From Campylobacter concisus (GTDB lineage: Bacteria; Campylobacterota; Campylobacteria; Campylobacterales; Campylobacteraceae): DNA of 64,000 nt. The notes below the pieces were generated by a model. The model did no database searches, had not been told where the DNA came from, and saw nothing but the letters and a program-made list of their open reading frames with translations. Shown piece after piece: positions 1 through 9,230 of this stretch; the stretch's first letter is position 1; each line of letters opens with the position of its first letter. The position numbers and the translations under genes are program-made. The stretch covers positions 124,001-188,000 of the forward strand of contig NZ_LVLC01000001.1 of NCBI RefSeq assembly GCF_002092855.1. The letters run 5' to 3'.

Positions 1-1
1 G

Positions 2-433
2 TTAAATTTTATCCTCAAAAAGCACGCCATCATCAAACGAGAGAAATTCCACTACTCTTTTTGGCTTTCCGACGGTTTTTATGCTTATATCGGCTAGGCG
101 CACTATTTTTATGATCTGCATTTTATCTGCCGTCCATTCGGAAAAAGCTAGAAATTTAGAGTCCTCTGAAAACAAAAAGCAAGCAGTCGCCCTTTCGCTA
201 AGTAAAATTTGAAGCGCATCGTCATCTTTAACTAAATTTTGATCAAAATTTGATAGTCTTTTTTCGTGGTTTGAAGGCTCATTTTTTAATTTTAGACAGT
301 GCTTGCTATTTATAAAAAGTCGTAGCTCGCCAAGGGTTGGAGCGCCCATAGCGACCTCACAGCCTTCAAATTTGGCGCTAAATTTGCAATCACTGCTACA
401 CGCATTTGCCTCATAGTCCCAAGCCGAGCTCAT
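2..433 (-). CDS. Hypothetical protein, last gene of the macAB-tolC operon
   Basis: A complete 143-residue frame that I do not recognise. Its ATG lies 4 bases after the stop of the TolC-like gene, so it is almost certainly co-transcribed with macA-macB-tolC. It has no signal peptide or membrane segment. The N-terminal third carries three cysteines (near residues 12, 16 and 26), and the rest is a mix of short hydrophobic strands and charged stretches, consistent with a small soluble cytoplasmic protein. The stop codon sits at the very edge of the window, so the frame is whole. The function is unknown; position suggests only a loose link to efflux. Confidence 0.7.
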   Translation of the reverse strand: MSSAWDYEANACSSDCKFSAKFEGCEVAMGAPTLGELRLFINSKHCLKLKNEPSNHEKRLSNFDQNLVKDDDALQILLSERATACFLFSEDSKFLAFSEWTADKMQIIKIVRLADISIKTVGKPKRVVEFLSFDDGVLFEDKI

Positions 434-437
434 AAAT

Positions 438-1784
438 TTACCTATTAAATTTGCCTGCCATGGCTTTGTAGATATTTAGCTCGTCTTGTAAAAGCGTGTA
501 TTTTGCTTTTAATAGCCCTATTTTAGCCTCTAGCTCGCTGTTTTTAGCCTCCAAAAACTGCTTTAGCTCGACTTTGCCGTAGGAGTATTTTAGCTCGTAA
601 ATTTTTGAAATTTCCTCATAGTTTTTTATCTGCTCTTGGTAGTTTGTAAGTAGCGCTTCGTCGGATAAATAGCCTTTGTAAAATGCGTCTATCTCGTTTA
701 ATGCGCTATTTAGAGTGCTTATGTAGTTTAGCTTTGCAAGCTCGAAATTTGCCTCGCTAACTTTTAAATTTGACTTTAGCTTGTGGTAGTTTAAAAATGG
801 TAAATTTAGAGCGATGTTGCCATTTAGAAATTTAAGGTTAAAGGCTTCATCTTTTTTGTCGGTGCTACTTTTGAGGCTAGCTCCTAGCGTGATGCTTGGA
901 TAAAACTCTTTTTGACTAGCTTTATAGTTTAAGATACCCTCTTCTATGCGGAAAATGGCCGCTCTTAGATCAGGTCGGTTTGCTATAGCGCTTGTTGGCA
1001 CATTTAGATCAACGCCCGCTCTTTTAACGGGACTTAGCGTGAGACCTTCAAATTTAAGCTCAAATTCTGGCCTCTCATTTAGTAAAATCCTAAGCGTTTT
1101 TTTAGCACTCACAAGCTCCTTTTTGGCACTTTCTATCTTATTTTGAGCGCTCAAAAGCTGTGAGTTCATCTGTTTTAGACTTAGCGCCTCCTCTTTGCCA
1201 AGCTTAAATTTAAGCCCAACTATCTCATTTAGCTTGTTATAAATTTCTAAAATTTGCTCATAAGTTTTGATACTCTCGTTTAGATATAAAATTTGAAAAT
1301 AAACGTCTGTCACGGAGTTTATCACGCTTAGTTTGCTAGCCTCCAGATCAAATTTAGTAGCTCTAGCTTCAAACATCGCTGCATCTTTGCTATTTGCTAG
1401 CTTTTGCCAAAGGTCAAGCTCGTAGCTAAGCCCTATGCTTGAGCCAAAATTTCTGCTAGAAGCACCACCCTCTTTTATATTTTTGTTGCTTGATACCTCG
1501 ATGCCAGCATTAAAGCTTGGGATGAGATTTGCTTCTAAAACGCCAGCTTGAGCGAGTGCTTTATTTACATTTATTGCCGCTTTTGCAAGATCGGTGTTGT
1601 TTTTAAGCGCAAGCTCTACAAGCTCATCAAGGTAGCTTTGCTCATACTGCTTCCACCAAGAAGTGTCTAAATTTAGCTCACCACTGGCGTTATCTTCAAG
1701 TAAAATGTGCTTGTAGTTTTCATCTATATTTTTAACAGCGCAGCCGCTTAAAACGAGCACTAAAGCTAGGCTTAGAAATTTCAT
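438..1784 (-). CDS. TolC/NodT-family outer-membrane efflux lipoprotein
   Basis: Outer-membrane channel of a tripartite pump. The start chosen is the ATG at 1784, one base after the macB stop, because it opens a lipoprotein signal peptide with lipobox LSGC (acylated Cys15); a longer frame reaches back into macB and is less likely. The 448-residue product has the long coiled-coil, heptad-rich helices typical of the outer-membrane efflux protein family, with two repeated halves. A lipobox makes it NodT-like, not E. coli TolC-like. It forms the outer end of the MacAB pump encoded directly upstream. The family and pump assignment are secure; the exported substrate is not visible. Confidence 0.9.
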   Translation of the reverse strand: MKFLSLALVLVLSGCAVKNIDENYKHILLEDNASGELNLDTSWWKQYEQSYLDELVELALKNNTDLAKAAINVNKALAQAGVLEANLIPSFNAGIEVSSNKNIKEGGASSRNFGSSIGLSYELDLWQKLANSKDAAMFEARATKFDLEASKLSVINSVTDVYFQILYLNESIKTYEQILEIYNKLNEIVGLKFKLGKEEALSLKQMNSQLLSAQNKIESAKKELVSAKKTLRILLNERPEFELKFEGLTLSPVKRAGVDLNVPTSAIANRPDLRAAIFRIEEGILNYKASQKEFYPSITLGASLKSSTDKKDEAFNLKFLNGNIALNLPFLNYHKLKSNLKVSEANFELAKLNYISTLNSALNEIDAFYKGYLSDEALLTNYQEQIKNYEEISKIYELKYSYGKVELKQFLEAKNSELEAKIGLLKAKYTLLQDELNIYKAMAGKFNR

Positions 1785-1785
1785 A

Positions 1786-3714
1786 TTACTCCCTTGAAAG
1801 CGCATCTATTGGATTTAGTTTTGAGGCGTTTTTAGCTGGCATGTAGCCAAAGATGATGCCAATAGCCATCGACGTGACAAGTGCAAGCACGATCGAGCCG
1901 TTTGAAAAGATCATGCTAAAGCCGTTTAAGAAGTTGTTAAAGATATAGCCGATCGCGTAGGATAGGACGATGCCGATGGCTCCGCCGATAAGGCAAAGTA
2001 GCACCGCCTCTATCAAAAACTGCTGCAAGATGTTGCTCTGTCTAGCTCCGATCGCCATTTTTATGCCTATCTCTTTGGTGCGCTCGGTGACTGAAACTAG
2101 CATGATGTTCATGACGCCTATGCCCCCAACTACGAGCGAGACGACTGCTATGCTTGAGATGAGAAGGCGCATGGTTGAGATGGTCTCTTCGATCGTTTGC
2201 TTGATGCTGTCTGAGTTTCTTGTAAAAAAATCCTTTTTGCCGTGCTTGATCTCTAAAAGCTCAGTTAGTGTTTTTTCGGCGATTTGCGCATTGACGCCCT
2301 CATTTACTTTGGCGGTTATCGAACTTATAAATTTATCTCCAGTGACCTTGTTTAGCACAGTCGTGTATGGGGCGTAAATTTTAAGCGTGCTTGAATCGCC
2401 CATCTTAAAATCATCCTTTTGCAAAACGCCGATAATGCGAAGTGGCTTTTTGTTAAAAAGTATGATCTTGCCGATAGGATCATCATTTTTAAAGATGCTA
2501 TTTTTGGTGTTTTGATCGATTAGTGCGACTGAATCTGAGTTTAAAACCTCGTCATCATCGTAAATTCTGCCCTCTTCTAGCTTTAGCCCATTTACATCAA
2601 AGCTCCCTACTCCACCGCCTTTTAAGCTCGCACTTAGCGAGATATTTTCATAAGTTAGCACGCCTGAGGTGCTTGTGTTTGGAGTGACTGAGTCAAGAAA
2701 CGACTGCTTTGAGAGCATATTTGCATCACTTATAGAGAGCGTTTTTACCCTGCCTGAGAGCATATCGCCAAAGCCTTTTCCTGGCATGATATCGATCGTA
2801 TTTGTACCGATCTTTCTGATGCCAGCTAAAATTTGCTCCTGTGAGCCTTTGCCAAGAGCTACGACGCTAATGACCGCCGTGATGCCAATTATAATGCCAA
2901 GCATCGTTAAAAGCGATCTTAATTTATGAGCTAGCATCGCATTTACCGACATTTTAAAGCTTTCAATTAGCTGATCTTTATAGTAGGTAAATTTGCTCTT
3001 TTCTGGCTGAGTTTGCTTTTTGGCCTCAAAAATTTCACTGTTTTTTACATTATCACTTACGATGTTGCCATCTTTTATCTCGATCACACGACTCGCGTAC
3101 TCTGCGATCTTTGGGTCGTGCGTGACGATGATGATAGTGTGGCCTTTTTTGTAAAGATCCACTAAAATTTCCATCACCCTTAGACCACTTTTGCTATCAA
3201 GCGCGCCTGTTGGCTCGTCAGCCAAGATGATCTCACCACCATTCATCAGCGCCCTTGCTATGGAGACTCTTTGCTGTTGTCCGCCTGAGAGTTTATTTGG
3301 TAAATTTTTAGCCTTTTCACTAAGTCCAAGAGAGTCTAAAATCTCCATTCCTCTTTTTTCTCGGTCGCTCTTATTTGCACCTGCGTAGATGCTAGGAAGC
3401 GCGACATTTTCAAGGGCGTTCATCGTGCTAAGAAGGTTATATCTTTGAAAGATAAAGCCAAATTTATCTCGCCTCAGCTTAGCAAGTGCGTCGCTATCAA
3501 ATTTTGATATATCTTTGCCGTCTAGCAAGTACTGCCCGCCACTTGGGCTATCTAAGCAGCCAAGGATGTTCATCAGCGTTGATTTGCCAGAGCCAGACTG
3601 ACCGATAATGGCTATAAATTCGCCCTTTTTTATCTCTAAATTTATACCATGCAAGATCTCTATCTCATTATCGCCAAGCTTAAAGCTTTTTGTGATATTT
3701 TTTAGACTTATCAC
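1786..3714 (-). CDS. macB: MacB macrolide-type efflux ABC transporter, ATPase-permease
   Basis: Inner-membrane ABC exporter with the nucleotide-binding domain fused in front of the permease, as in MacB. Walker A GQSGSGKS is at residues 38-45, the LSGGQQQ signature at 142-148 and Walker B IILADE at 162-167. A first membrane helix follows near residues 268-288, then a large periplasmic domain of about 230 residues, then three C-terminal helices. The 642-residue length is normal for MacB. Translation starts at a GTG placed directly after the macA TAA, with no gap, indicating translational coupling. It works with MacA and the TolC-like protein; macrolides, peptides or lipoproteins are family substrates, and which applies here is unknown. 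Confidence 0.95.
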   Translation of the reverse strand: MISLKNITKSFKLGDNEIEILHGINLEIKKGEFIAIIGQSGSGKSTLMNILGCLDSPSGGQYLLDGKDISKFDSDALAKLRRDKFGFIFQRYNLLSTMNALENVALPSIYAGANKSDREKRGMEILDSLGLSEKAKNLPNKLSGGQQQRVSIARALMNGGEIILADEPTGALDSKSGLRVMEILVDLYKKGHTIIIVTHDPKIAEYASRVIEIKDGNIVSDNVKNSEIFEAKKQTQPEKSKFTYYKDQLIESFKMSVNAMLAHKLRSLLTMLGIIIGITAVISVVALGKGSQEQILAGIRKIGTNTIDIMPGKGFGDMLSGRVKTLSISDANMLSKQSFLDSVTPNTSTSGVLTYENISLSASLKGGGVGSFDVNGLKLEEGRIYDDDEVLNSDSVALIDQNTKNSIFKNDDPIGKIILFNKKPLRIIGVLQKDDFKMGDSSTLKIYAPYTTVLNKVTGDKFISSITAKVNEGVNAQIAEKTLTELLEIKHGKKDFFTRNSDSIKQTIEETISTMRLLISSIAVVSLVVGGIGVMNIMLVSVTERTKEIGIKMAIGARQSNILQQFLIEAVLLCLIGGAIGIVLSYAIGYIFNNFLNGFSMIFSNGSIVLALVTSMAIGIIFGYMPAKNASKLNPIDALSRE

Positions 3715-4908
3715 TTAAAACTTCTTATTTTCTTTTTCGATCATCTTGGCTATCTCGCTTGCTGAGCCTTGAGATGTGATGATCTCATCGCCTTCGTTTA
3801 TGCCGCTAATGATCTGCGTATCGAGGTTGTCTTTTATGCCGGTTTTGACCGCTGTTTTTACCGCTTTGCCATCTTTTAGAACATAGACAAAAGTGCCATT
3901 TTCATCTCTTTTAATGCCGATACTTGGTACGATGATAGCGTCCTTTACGTTTGCTATTAAAAGCTCATTTTGTGTTGTCATGCCTATTCTTAAAATTTTA
4001 TCTTTATTTTCAACTATGCTTTGCGCGTAATAATAAACAGCTGAGTTGCTTGAAGTGCTTGAGCTTGTGGATTTGCTACTACTGCTAGAGCCATAGCTAC
4101 CATCGCTTAATGTCGTTAAGCCAGGGTCAATTGAGCTAACCGTTGTTTGAAATTTTTTCGTTGGCTCAGATAGGATCGAGTATTCAACTGGCGTGCCGAC
4201 TTTTATCTTTGTGATGTCGCCCTCTGCTATTTGCATCTTCATCTTGACATAGCTAAGATCTGCGATCTTTACGATAGTTGGCGTAGTTTGATTAGCATTT
4301 ACAGTCTGTCCCTCTTCGACCTGTACACTTACTATTATGCCATCTCTTGGAGCGGTAATCTTTGTGTAGCCTAAATTTATCTTGGCCGTACTTAGCTCGA
4401 TATTTGTCTGCTTTATCTGAGCCTCAAGCTCCTTTATCTTGGCACTATTTGCGCTAAAAGTATTTTTTGCACTTTCAAATTCTTGTTTTGAAGTGGCGTT
4501 TTTGGCAAAAAGTGCATTTTCTCTATCAAACTGCGTTTTAGCGATATTTAGAGCCACTTTTGCACTTTTAAGTTGAGCTTTGTAGATAGCAAGCTGAGCT
4601 TCTTTATTGTCTATGCTATTTTGCTGGGTCGAGCTATCGATGCTTGCGATCATATCGCCTTTTTTGACCTGATCTCCAAGCTTAACGTAGAGTTTTTTTA
4701 TCTGGCCGCTCACTTGGGCACCCACATCAACTAGCTCGGTAGCGAAAATTTCTCCAGTCGCATCGACCTTTTTGCTAAATGAACCTTTCTTTGCCTTTTT
4801 GGTGATAAACTCCACCTTTTCATCTTTTATCTTAAAAAAATTATCATAGATAAAATATCCGCCGACGCTTAAAATAAGCAGGATTATTAAAATTTTAGAT
4901 TTTTTCAT
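3715..4908 (-). CDS. macA: MacA periplasmic adaptor (membrane fusion protein)
   Basis: HlyD/MacA-type adaptor linking MacB to the outer-membrane channel. The start at 4908 is preceded by AAAGAGAAG, and a longer frame adds only nine unlikely residues. A single N-terminal membrane anchor (about residues 5-24) is followed by a biotinyl-lipoyl half motif, a long alpha-helical hairpin (roughly 100-190), the second lipoyl half and beta-barrel domains. A serine-rich low-complexity insert (SSSSSKSTSSSTSS, around residue 275) interrupts the barrel region. The 397-residue length fits the family. First gene of the macA-macB-tolC run; the gap from the helicase gene upstream is only 54 bases, so a longer transcript is possible. 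Confidence 0.93.
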   Translation of the reverse strand: MKKSKILIILLILSVGGYFIYDNFFKIKDEKVEFITKKAKKGSFSKKVDATGEIFATELVDVGAQVSGQIKKLYVKLGDQVKKGDMIASIDSSTQQNSIDNKEAQLAIYKAQLKSAKVALNIAKTQFDRENALFAKNATSKQEFESAKNTFSANSAKIKELEAQIKQTNIELSTAKINLGYTKITAPRDGIIVSVQVEEGQTVNANQTTPTIVKIADLSYVKMKMQIAEGDITKIKVGTPVEYSILSEPTKKFQTTVSSIDPGLTTLSDGSYGSSSSSKSTSSSTSSNSAVYYYAQSIVENKDKILRIGMTTQNELLIANVKDAIIVPSIGIKRDENGTFVYVLKDGKAVKTAVKTGIKDNLDTQIISGINEGDEIITSQGSASEIAKMIEKENKKF

Positions 4909-4962
4909 TACTTCTCTTTGTAAAAAATTGGTCAATTTTACTTAATAAGATTAAAATTCTCT

Positions 4963-6996
4963 TTAAACTTCCTCTTTTGCCATGCCAGCCTCTATCAAAA
5001 ACCTACTTGGCTGATAATTCACCTTCTTTATCTTGTCGTATTTTGCGTAGCTAAGATAGAGCTCGTCTTTTGCACGAGTTACAGCTACGTAAAAGAGCCG
5101 CCTCTCTTCTTCTAGGCTGCCGCCCATGCTCATTAGCTTTAAATTTGGAAAACGGTTTTGCGCAAGATCGACGATAAAAACTTGGTCAAACTCAAGCCCC
5201 TTGCTCGCATGCACGCTAAGCAAGCTAACACCCTGCCCTTCGCTCATCTCATTGCTTCCAAGGGCTAAGAAGTTATAAAATTTACTGATATCTTGATATT
5301 TTTTAGCTAGCTCGCTTAGCACCACACTCTTTGCCATTATGCGCTCTTTGACCTCTTCTTTTAGAGCAAGATCGATGTTGCCATTTTTTAGAGTTGCCCT
5401 TTTTGTACTGAGATTTTCAACGATGAGAGAGTAAATTTTACTAGTTTTTATCTCATTTATCATCGTGGCTGGCTTTGAGATATTTCTCATGCCCTTTAAA
5501 AAGTTGTAAATTTCATATAAAAACTGCGCCCCACTCTCGCTTAGCTTTTGTAGTTTTAGCACTGGATGGCCTAGAAATTTATCACTAAAGCCAAGCTTAG
5601 AAAACCTTGAAACCTCGGCAAATTCATCAAGGTCGTCAAAAAGGCCTAGCTGGTAGTTTCGCCTTTTATTTGATGAGATATTTATGCTCTCGTCTGGCTC
5701 AACTATCCCTTTTATTAAATTTCCATGCCCAAGCTTAAGCAGCGCGTCAAAAATTTCCTTGCTAACTGCGCTACCAACGCCCTTTGCGTATTCGCAAATG
5801 TGGATAAACGCCATTATATCTTTTGGATTGACATAAATTCCCATGATGTCAATGAGCGCCTTGATCTCACGGCTCTCAAAGAAGCTCACCCCACCCTTTC
5901 GCTTTGAGCCGATGCCTCGCTCTTTTAGCGCGACTTCTATGCCATCGGCTGATGAGTTATTTCTAAAAATTATGGCGATATTTTCTCTATTAAATGGCGA
6001 GAGCGAGATGATATCAGCGATGTTTTGATACTGATCAAAAAGCTCGTTATAGACAAGCAGCCTTGGAGGCTTGAAATTTCCCTCACGGCTCACGGTTAGG
6101 TGCTTTTTATAAAGCCTTGGATTGTTGTTTATTACCTTATTTGCAAGGGCAAGTATGCTTGAGCTTGAGCGGTAATTTACATTTAAAGCGTAGATATTTG
6201 CGTTTGGGAAGCGATCTTTAAATGAACCTATTATCTCGATATTTGCGCCGTTAAATGCGTAGATGCTCTGGTCAAAATCGCCCACGCAAAATAGGCTCTT
6301 TGTCGCAAATGCGTCTATTAGGCTGCCTTGAAGCGTGTTTGTGTCTTGATACTCGTCGATCAAAATTTCATCATAAGCTAAATTTGCTCCCTTTTTTAGC
6401 TCGTCGCGCATTTTTATAAGAAGGTCGTTAAAGTCAGCATAAGAAAATTTAGCCTTTTCAGCCTCAAACTCCTCTAAAACATCTTCATAAATTTCAGCAT
6501 AAACGCCCTGCTCTTCGCTCTTATCGCTTATCCATTTGCCAAATGTTGTGCCTTGTTCGCTGTTTTGAAAGAGCGAGTAAAGGTCGTATAAATATGCTCC
6601 GCCGTAAGGCTTGACATCGCTTAAATGGTAAAATTTACGCCTCTCAACAAGACTTTTTAAAAGCGTCTTTAGCTCGCTTGGCTGCTTTAGCGTGACGCCT
6701 TTATCAAGGCTTTTTAAAAGCGAAAATGAGACCGAGTGAAAGGTGCCTGCGGTGATTTTGGAGGTGATTTGTTTGTCAAAATACCTATTTAAGCGCTCTA
6801 TCATCTCGCTGGCTGCTTTGTTGGTAAATGTTAGAAGCAAAATTTTCTCTGGCTTTACGCCTAAATTTAAAAGATGTGCGATGCGAGCGACTATGGTGCT
6901 AGTCTTGCCAGTGCCAGCTGAAGCGATGATGAGATTGTGTCCAAATGGCGCAGTTGCGGCAGTATATTGTTCTTTGTTTAACCTAGATAAGGGCAT
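4963..6996 (-). CDS. UvrD/Rep/PcrA-family ATP-dependent DNA helicase
   Basis: Superfamily 1A 3'-5' DNA helicase. Motif I (SAGTGKT) is at residues 26-32, motif II (ILIDEYQD) near 210, motif III GDFDQSIYAFNGA, motif IV NYRSS, and the C-terminal motifs VSLLSVHASKGLEF and VAVTRAKDELYLSYA are all present, so the enzyme should be active. At 677 residues it is slightly shorter than E. coli UvrD or Rep and lacks the usual long basic tail. Family members unwind DNA in repair and restart of replication forks; which cellular helicase this corresponds to cannot be decided from sequence alone. ATG is preceded by AGAGGAAAC, with a TATAAT hexamer at 7022-7027. Confidence 0.92.
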   Translation of the reverse strand: MPLSRLNKEQYTAATAPFGHNLIIASAGTGKTSTIVARIAHLLNLGVKPEKILLLTFTNKAASEMIERLNRYFDKQITSKITAGTFHSVSFSLLKSLDKGVTLKQPSELKTLLKSLVERRKFYHLSDVKPYGGAYLYDLYSLFQNSEQGTTFGKWISDKSEEQGVYAEIYEDVLEEFEAEKAKFSYADFNDLLIKMRDELKKGANLAYDEILIDEYQDTNTLQGSLIDAFATKSLFCVGDFDQSIYAFNGANIEIIGSFKDRFPNANIYALNVNYRSSSSILALANKVINNNPRLYKKHLTVSREGNFKPPRLLVYNELFDQYQNIADIISLSPFNRENIAIIFRNNSSADGIEVALKERGIGSKRKGGVSFFESREIKALIDIMGIYVNPKDIMAFIHICEYAKGVGSAVSKEIFDALLKLGHGNLIKGIVEPDESINISSNKRRNYQLGLFDDLDEFAEVSRFSKLGFSDKFLGHPVLKLQKLSESGAQFLYEIYNFLKGMRNISKPATMINEIKTSKIYSLIVENLSTKRATLKNGNIDLALKEEVKERIMAKSVVLSELAKKYQDISKFYNFLALGSNEMSEGQGVSLLSVHASKGLEFDQVFIVDLAQNRFPNLKLMSMGGSLEEERRLFYVAVTRAKDELYLSYAKYDKIKKVNYQPSRFLIEAGMAKEEV

Positions 6997-7021
6997 TGTT
7001 TCCTCTTTTTAAAAAGGCCTA

Positions 7022-7053
7022 ATTATAGCTACTTAAACTTTAACAGCTATAAT
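7022..7053. promoter_or_regulatory. Divergent promoter pair within a 9-bp inverted repeat
   Basis: The 64-base gap between the helicase and pbpC holds a perfect inverted repeat, ATTATAGCT (7022-7030) and AGCTATAAT (7045-7053), 14 bases apart. Each arm contributes an outward TATAAT. The minus-strand copy (7027-7022) is well placed for the helicase gene. The plus-strand copy (7048-7053) is only 7 bases before the pbpC ATG, so it would give a nearly leaderless pbpC mRNA. No clear -35 hexamers are present, which is usual for Campylobacter housekeeping promoters. The dyad could also be an operator. Confidence 0.45.
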
Positions 7054-7060
7054 CACGCGG

Positions 7061-9229
7061 ATGAAAAAGTTTAAATTTCTAAAATTCCTTGCCTTATTTT
7101 TGGCTTTAGTGGTTGCTATTTTTTTGATATTAGATCAAATTTATCCACTAAATTTAGAGGCGCTTAAAAAAGATGAAGCCAAAATTTTGCTTGATAAAAA
7201 TGGCGAGATCATAAATATGAAGCTTAGTAGCGATGGAATTTGGAGATTTCACGAGCAAAGCTTCCCAAACTCGCTAAAACAATGCGTCGTGCTCTTTGAA
7301 GATAGGTATTTTTACTACCATTTTGGAGTAAATTTTGCCTCCATTTTTAGAGCATTTTTTCACAACCTAAGAAGCGACAACCGCATAGGTGCTAGCACTA
7401 TCACGATGCAAGTGGCAAGGATGCTTGAACCAAATGAGAGGAGCTATAAAAATAAGATAAGAGAAATTTTTAGAGCATTTCAGCTCGAGCTTCACTTTAG
7501 CAAGGATGAAATTTTAAATTTTTATCTAAATTTAGCTCCATATGGTGGCAATATCGAAGGTGCAAAGGCGGCAAGTTTTTTTTATTTTGGCAAGGAGCTA
7601 AATGAGCTAAGCTACGCTCAGGCCGCACTTTTAAGCACAATACCTAAAAATCCAAATAAAAATAGACTTGACCGCGTCTCAAACATAAATGCTCTAAAAA
7701 ACAGAGTCATAAAGATGCTTTACAAGGCAAATTTAATTGATCTTAGCGCATTTAAAAGGGCCCAAGCTGAGCCATTTAAAAATGTAAGAGCAAAAGCTAT
7801 CGTAACCGCGGAAGATTATGCAAATGTCGCTTTTAAAAACCAAATTTCAAAGGCGAGTTTGGATCTAAATTTACAAAAAGATATGCTTAAAATTTTAAAA
7901 GATGCGATGTTTTCGCTAAAGGCTAAAAATGCAAACAACGCTGCTGCCGTGGTCATTGATAACAAAAAAATGAGCGTTGTTGCCTTCATAGGCTCGCACG
8001 ATGAGCACGCACGTGATGGCAAAAACTCAGCCCTAAATATGAAACGAAATACCGGCAGCACACTAAAGCCTTTTATCTACTCGCTTGCTCTTGATAGCGG
8101 GCTTATAACGCCAAATTCGCAGTTAATAGACACGCAAATTTATATAAAAGAGTATGCTCCAAAGAATTTTAGTAATGATTTTTTAGGTATCGTAAGCGCA
8201 AAAGATGCTCTAAATTTCAGCCTAAATATTCCGGTTATAAATTTAAACTTAAAACTAAAAGACAATTCGCTTTATGAGCTACTCGAAAAGGTAAATTTAG
8301 TAGATGAAAATAAGGAGTATTATGGAGCTTCTATAACGCTTGGAAGTGCTGAAATGAGCCTGCTTGATCTTGCTCATCTTTATACTATTTATGCAAATGA
8401 CGGCATTTATAGGCCGCTTGAGTTTGCTGGCAAAAACTACAAAAATGAGGAGAAAAATGTAACTCTCATCTCGCCTCAAAGTGCCTATTTGACTGCTAAA
8501 ATGCTAAGTGAAGCCTCAAGATCGTATCTAAAAAATGCTTGGCAGTACGCCCAAAATACGCCAAAGATTGCTTTTAAAACTGGCACAAGCGCAAACTCAC
8601 GTGATCTTTACGCCATAGGCGTTGATGAAAATTACACAATTGCTATTTGGATTGGAAATTTTAATGCCGGTAAAACCGATAAATTAACAGGACTAAATGA
8701 CGTATCAAAGAGTCTTTTTAATATGTTTAAGATAATCGCTCAAAAAGAGAAGTTAAGATTTATGAGTGAGCCAGATGGCATAGAAAAGCTGTCAACCTGC
8801 CTTGATGCCTTTAACTATGAAAAGTGCAAAAAAATGGCGCTTGATGATAGGATAAAGGGTGTAGATTTAAAAGATAAATGCGAAAGTTTAAGAGGCGAAG
8901 AGCTTGATTTTTTGGTTAAAAATGAGCTTTTGGATAAAGATGAGATACAAAAAAGTCCTTGTGCTGAAATTTTTAAAGATAAAAAGCCAGCTTTTGCCTA
9001 TCCGTATGACGGTGAAGAGATAGTGACAGATGAAAATATTACACAAGTTATGGTAAAATGCTACGCGTTTTTAGGCGATGAAATTTACCTAAAAATAGAT
9101 GATTTGAACTTTTCTAAGATAGAAAATGCAAGCGAAAAAAAGTTTGATCTAACTCTTGGCGAGCACAGCATAAAATGCCTTGATCAAAACTCAAATCAAA
9201 GTGAAATAACAATAAAAATAAGGAGATAA
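7061..9229 (+). CDS. pbpC: Penicillin-binding protein 1C
   Basis: Bifunctional class A penicillin-binding protein making peptidoglycan at the periplasmic face. It has an N-terminal membrane anchor (residues 7-26), a glycosyltransferase domain with the catalytic Glu80 in FEDRYFYYHFGV, and a transpeptidase domain with STLK (333-336), SLN (387-389) and KTGTS (506-510), all intact. The C-terminal ~90 residues form the beta-domain typical of PBP1C that ordinary PBP1A lacks. Length 722 fits. Its TAA is one base before the alpha-2-macroglobulin ATG and supplies that gene's AGGAG, so the two are coupled, the classical pbpC-A2M pairing. No obvious ribosome binding site precedes its own ATG. Confidence 0.93.
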   Translation: MKKFKFLKFLALFLALVVAIFLILDQIYPLNLEALKKDEAKILLDKNGEIINMKLSSDGIWRFHEQSFPNSLKQCVVLFEDRYFYYHFGVNFASIFRAFFHNLRSDNRIGASTITMQVARMLEPNERSYKNKIREIFRAFQLELHFSKDEILNFYLNLAPYGGNIEGAKAASFFYFGKELNELSYAQAALLSTIPKNPNKNRLDRVSNINALKNRVIKMLYKANLIDLSAFKRAQAEPFKNVRAKAIVTAEDYANVAFKNQISKASLDLNLQKDMLKILKDAMFSLKAKNANNAAAVVIDNKKMSVVAFIGSHDEHARDGKNSALNMKRNTGSTLKPFIYSLALDSGLITPNSQLIDTQIYIKEYAPKNFSNDFLGIVSAKDALNFSLNIPVINLNLKLKDNSLYELLEKVNLVDENKEYYGASITLGSAEMSLLDLAHLYTIYANDGIYRPLEFAGKNYKNEEKNVTLISPQSAYLTAKMLSEASRSYLKNAWQYAQNTPKIAFKTGTSANSRDLYAIGVDENYTIAIWIGNFNAGKTDKLTGLNDVSKSLFNMFKIIAQKEKLRFMSEPDGIEKLSTCLDAFNYEKCKKMALDDRIKGVDLKDKCESLRGEELDFLVKNELLDKDEIQKSPCAEIFKDKKPAFAYPYDGEEIVTDENITQVMVKCYAFLGDEIYLKIDDLNFSKIENASEKKFDLTLGEHSIKCLDQNSNQSEITIKIRR

Positions 9230-9230
9230 A

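Noticed and set aside
1970-2377. 135-codon plus-strand frame opposite macB
   Set aside because: It mirrors the codon pattern of macB on the other strand, has no ribosome binding site, and gives a repetitive Met/Pro/Ser-rich sequence.
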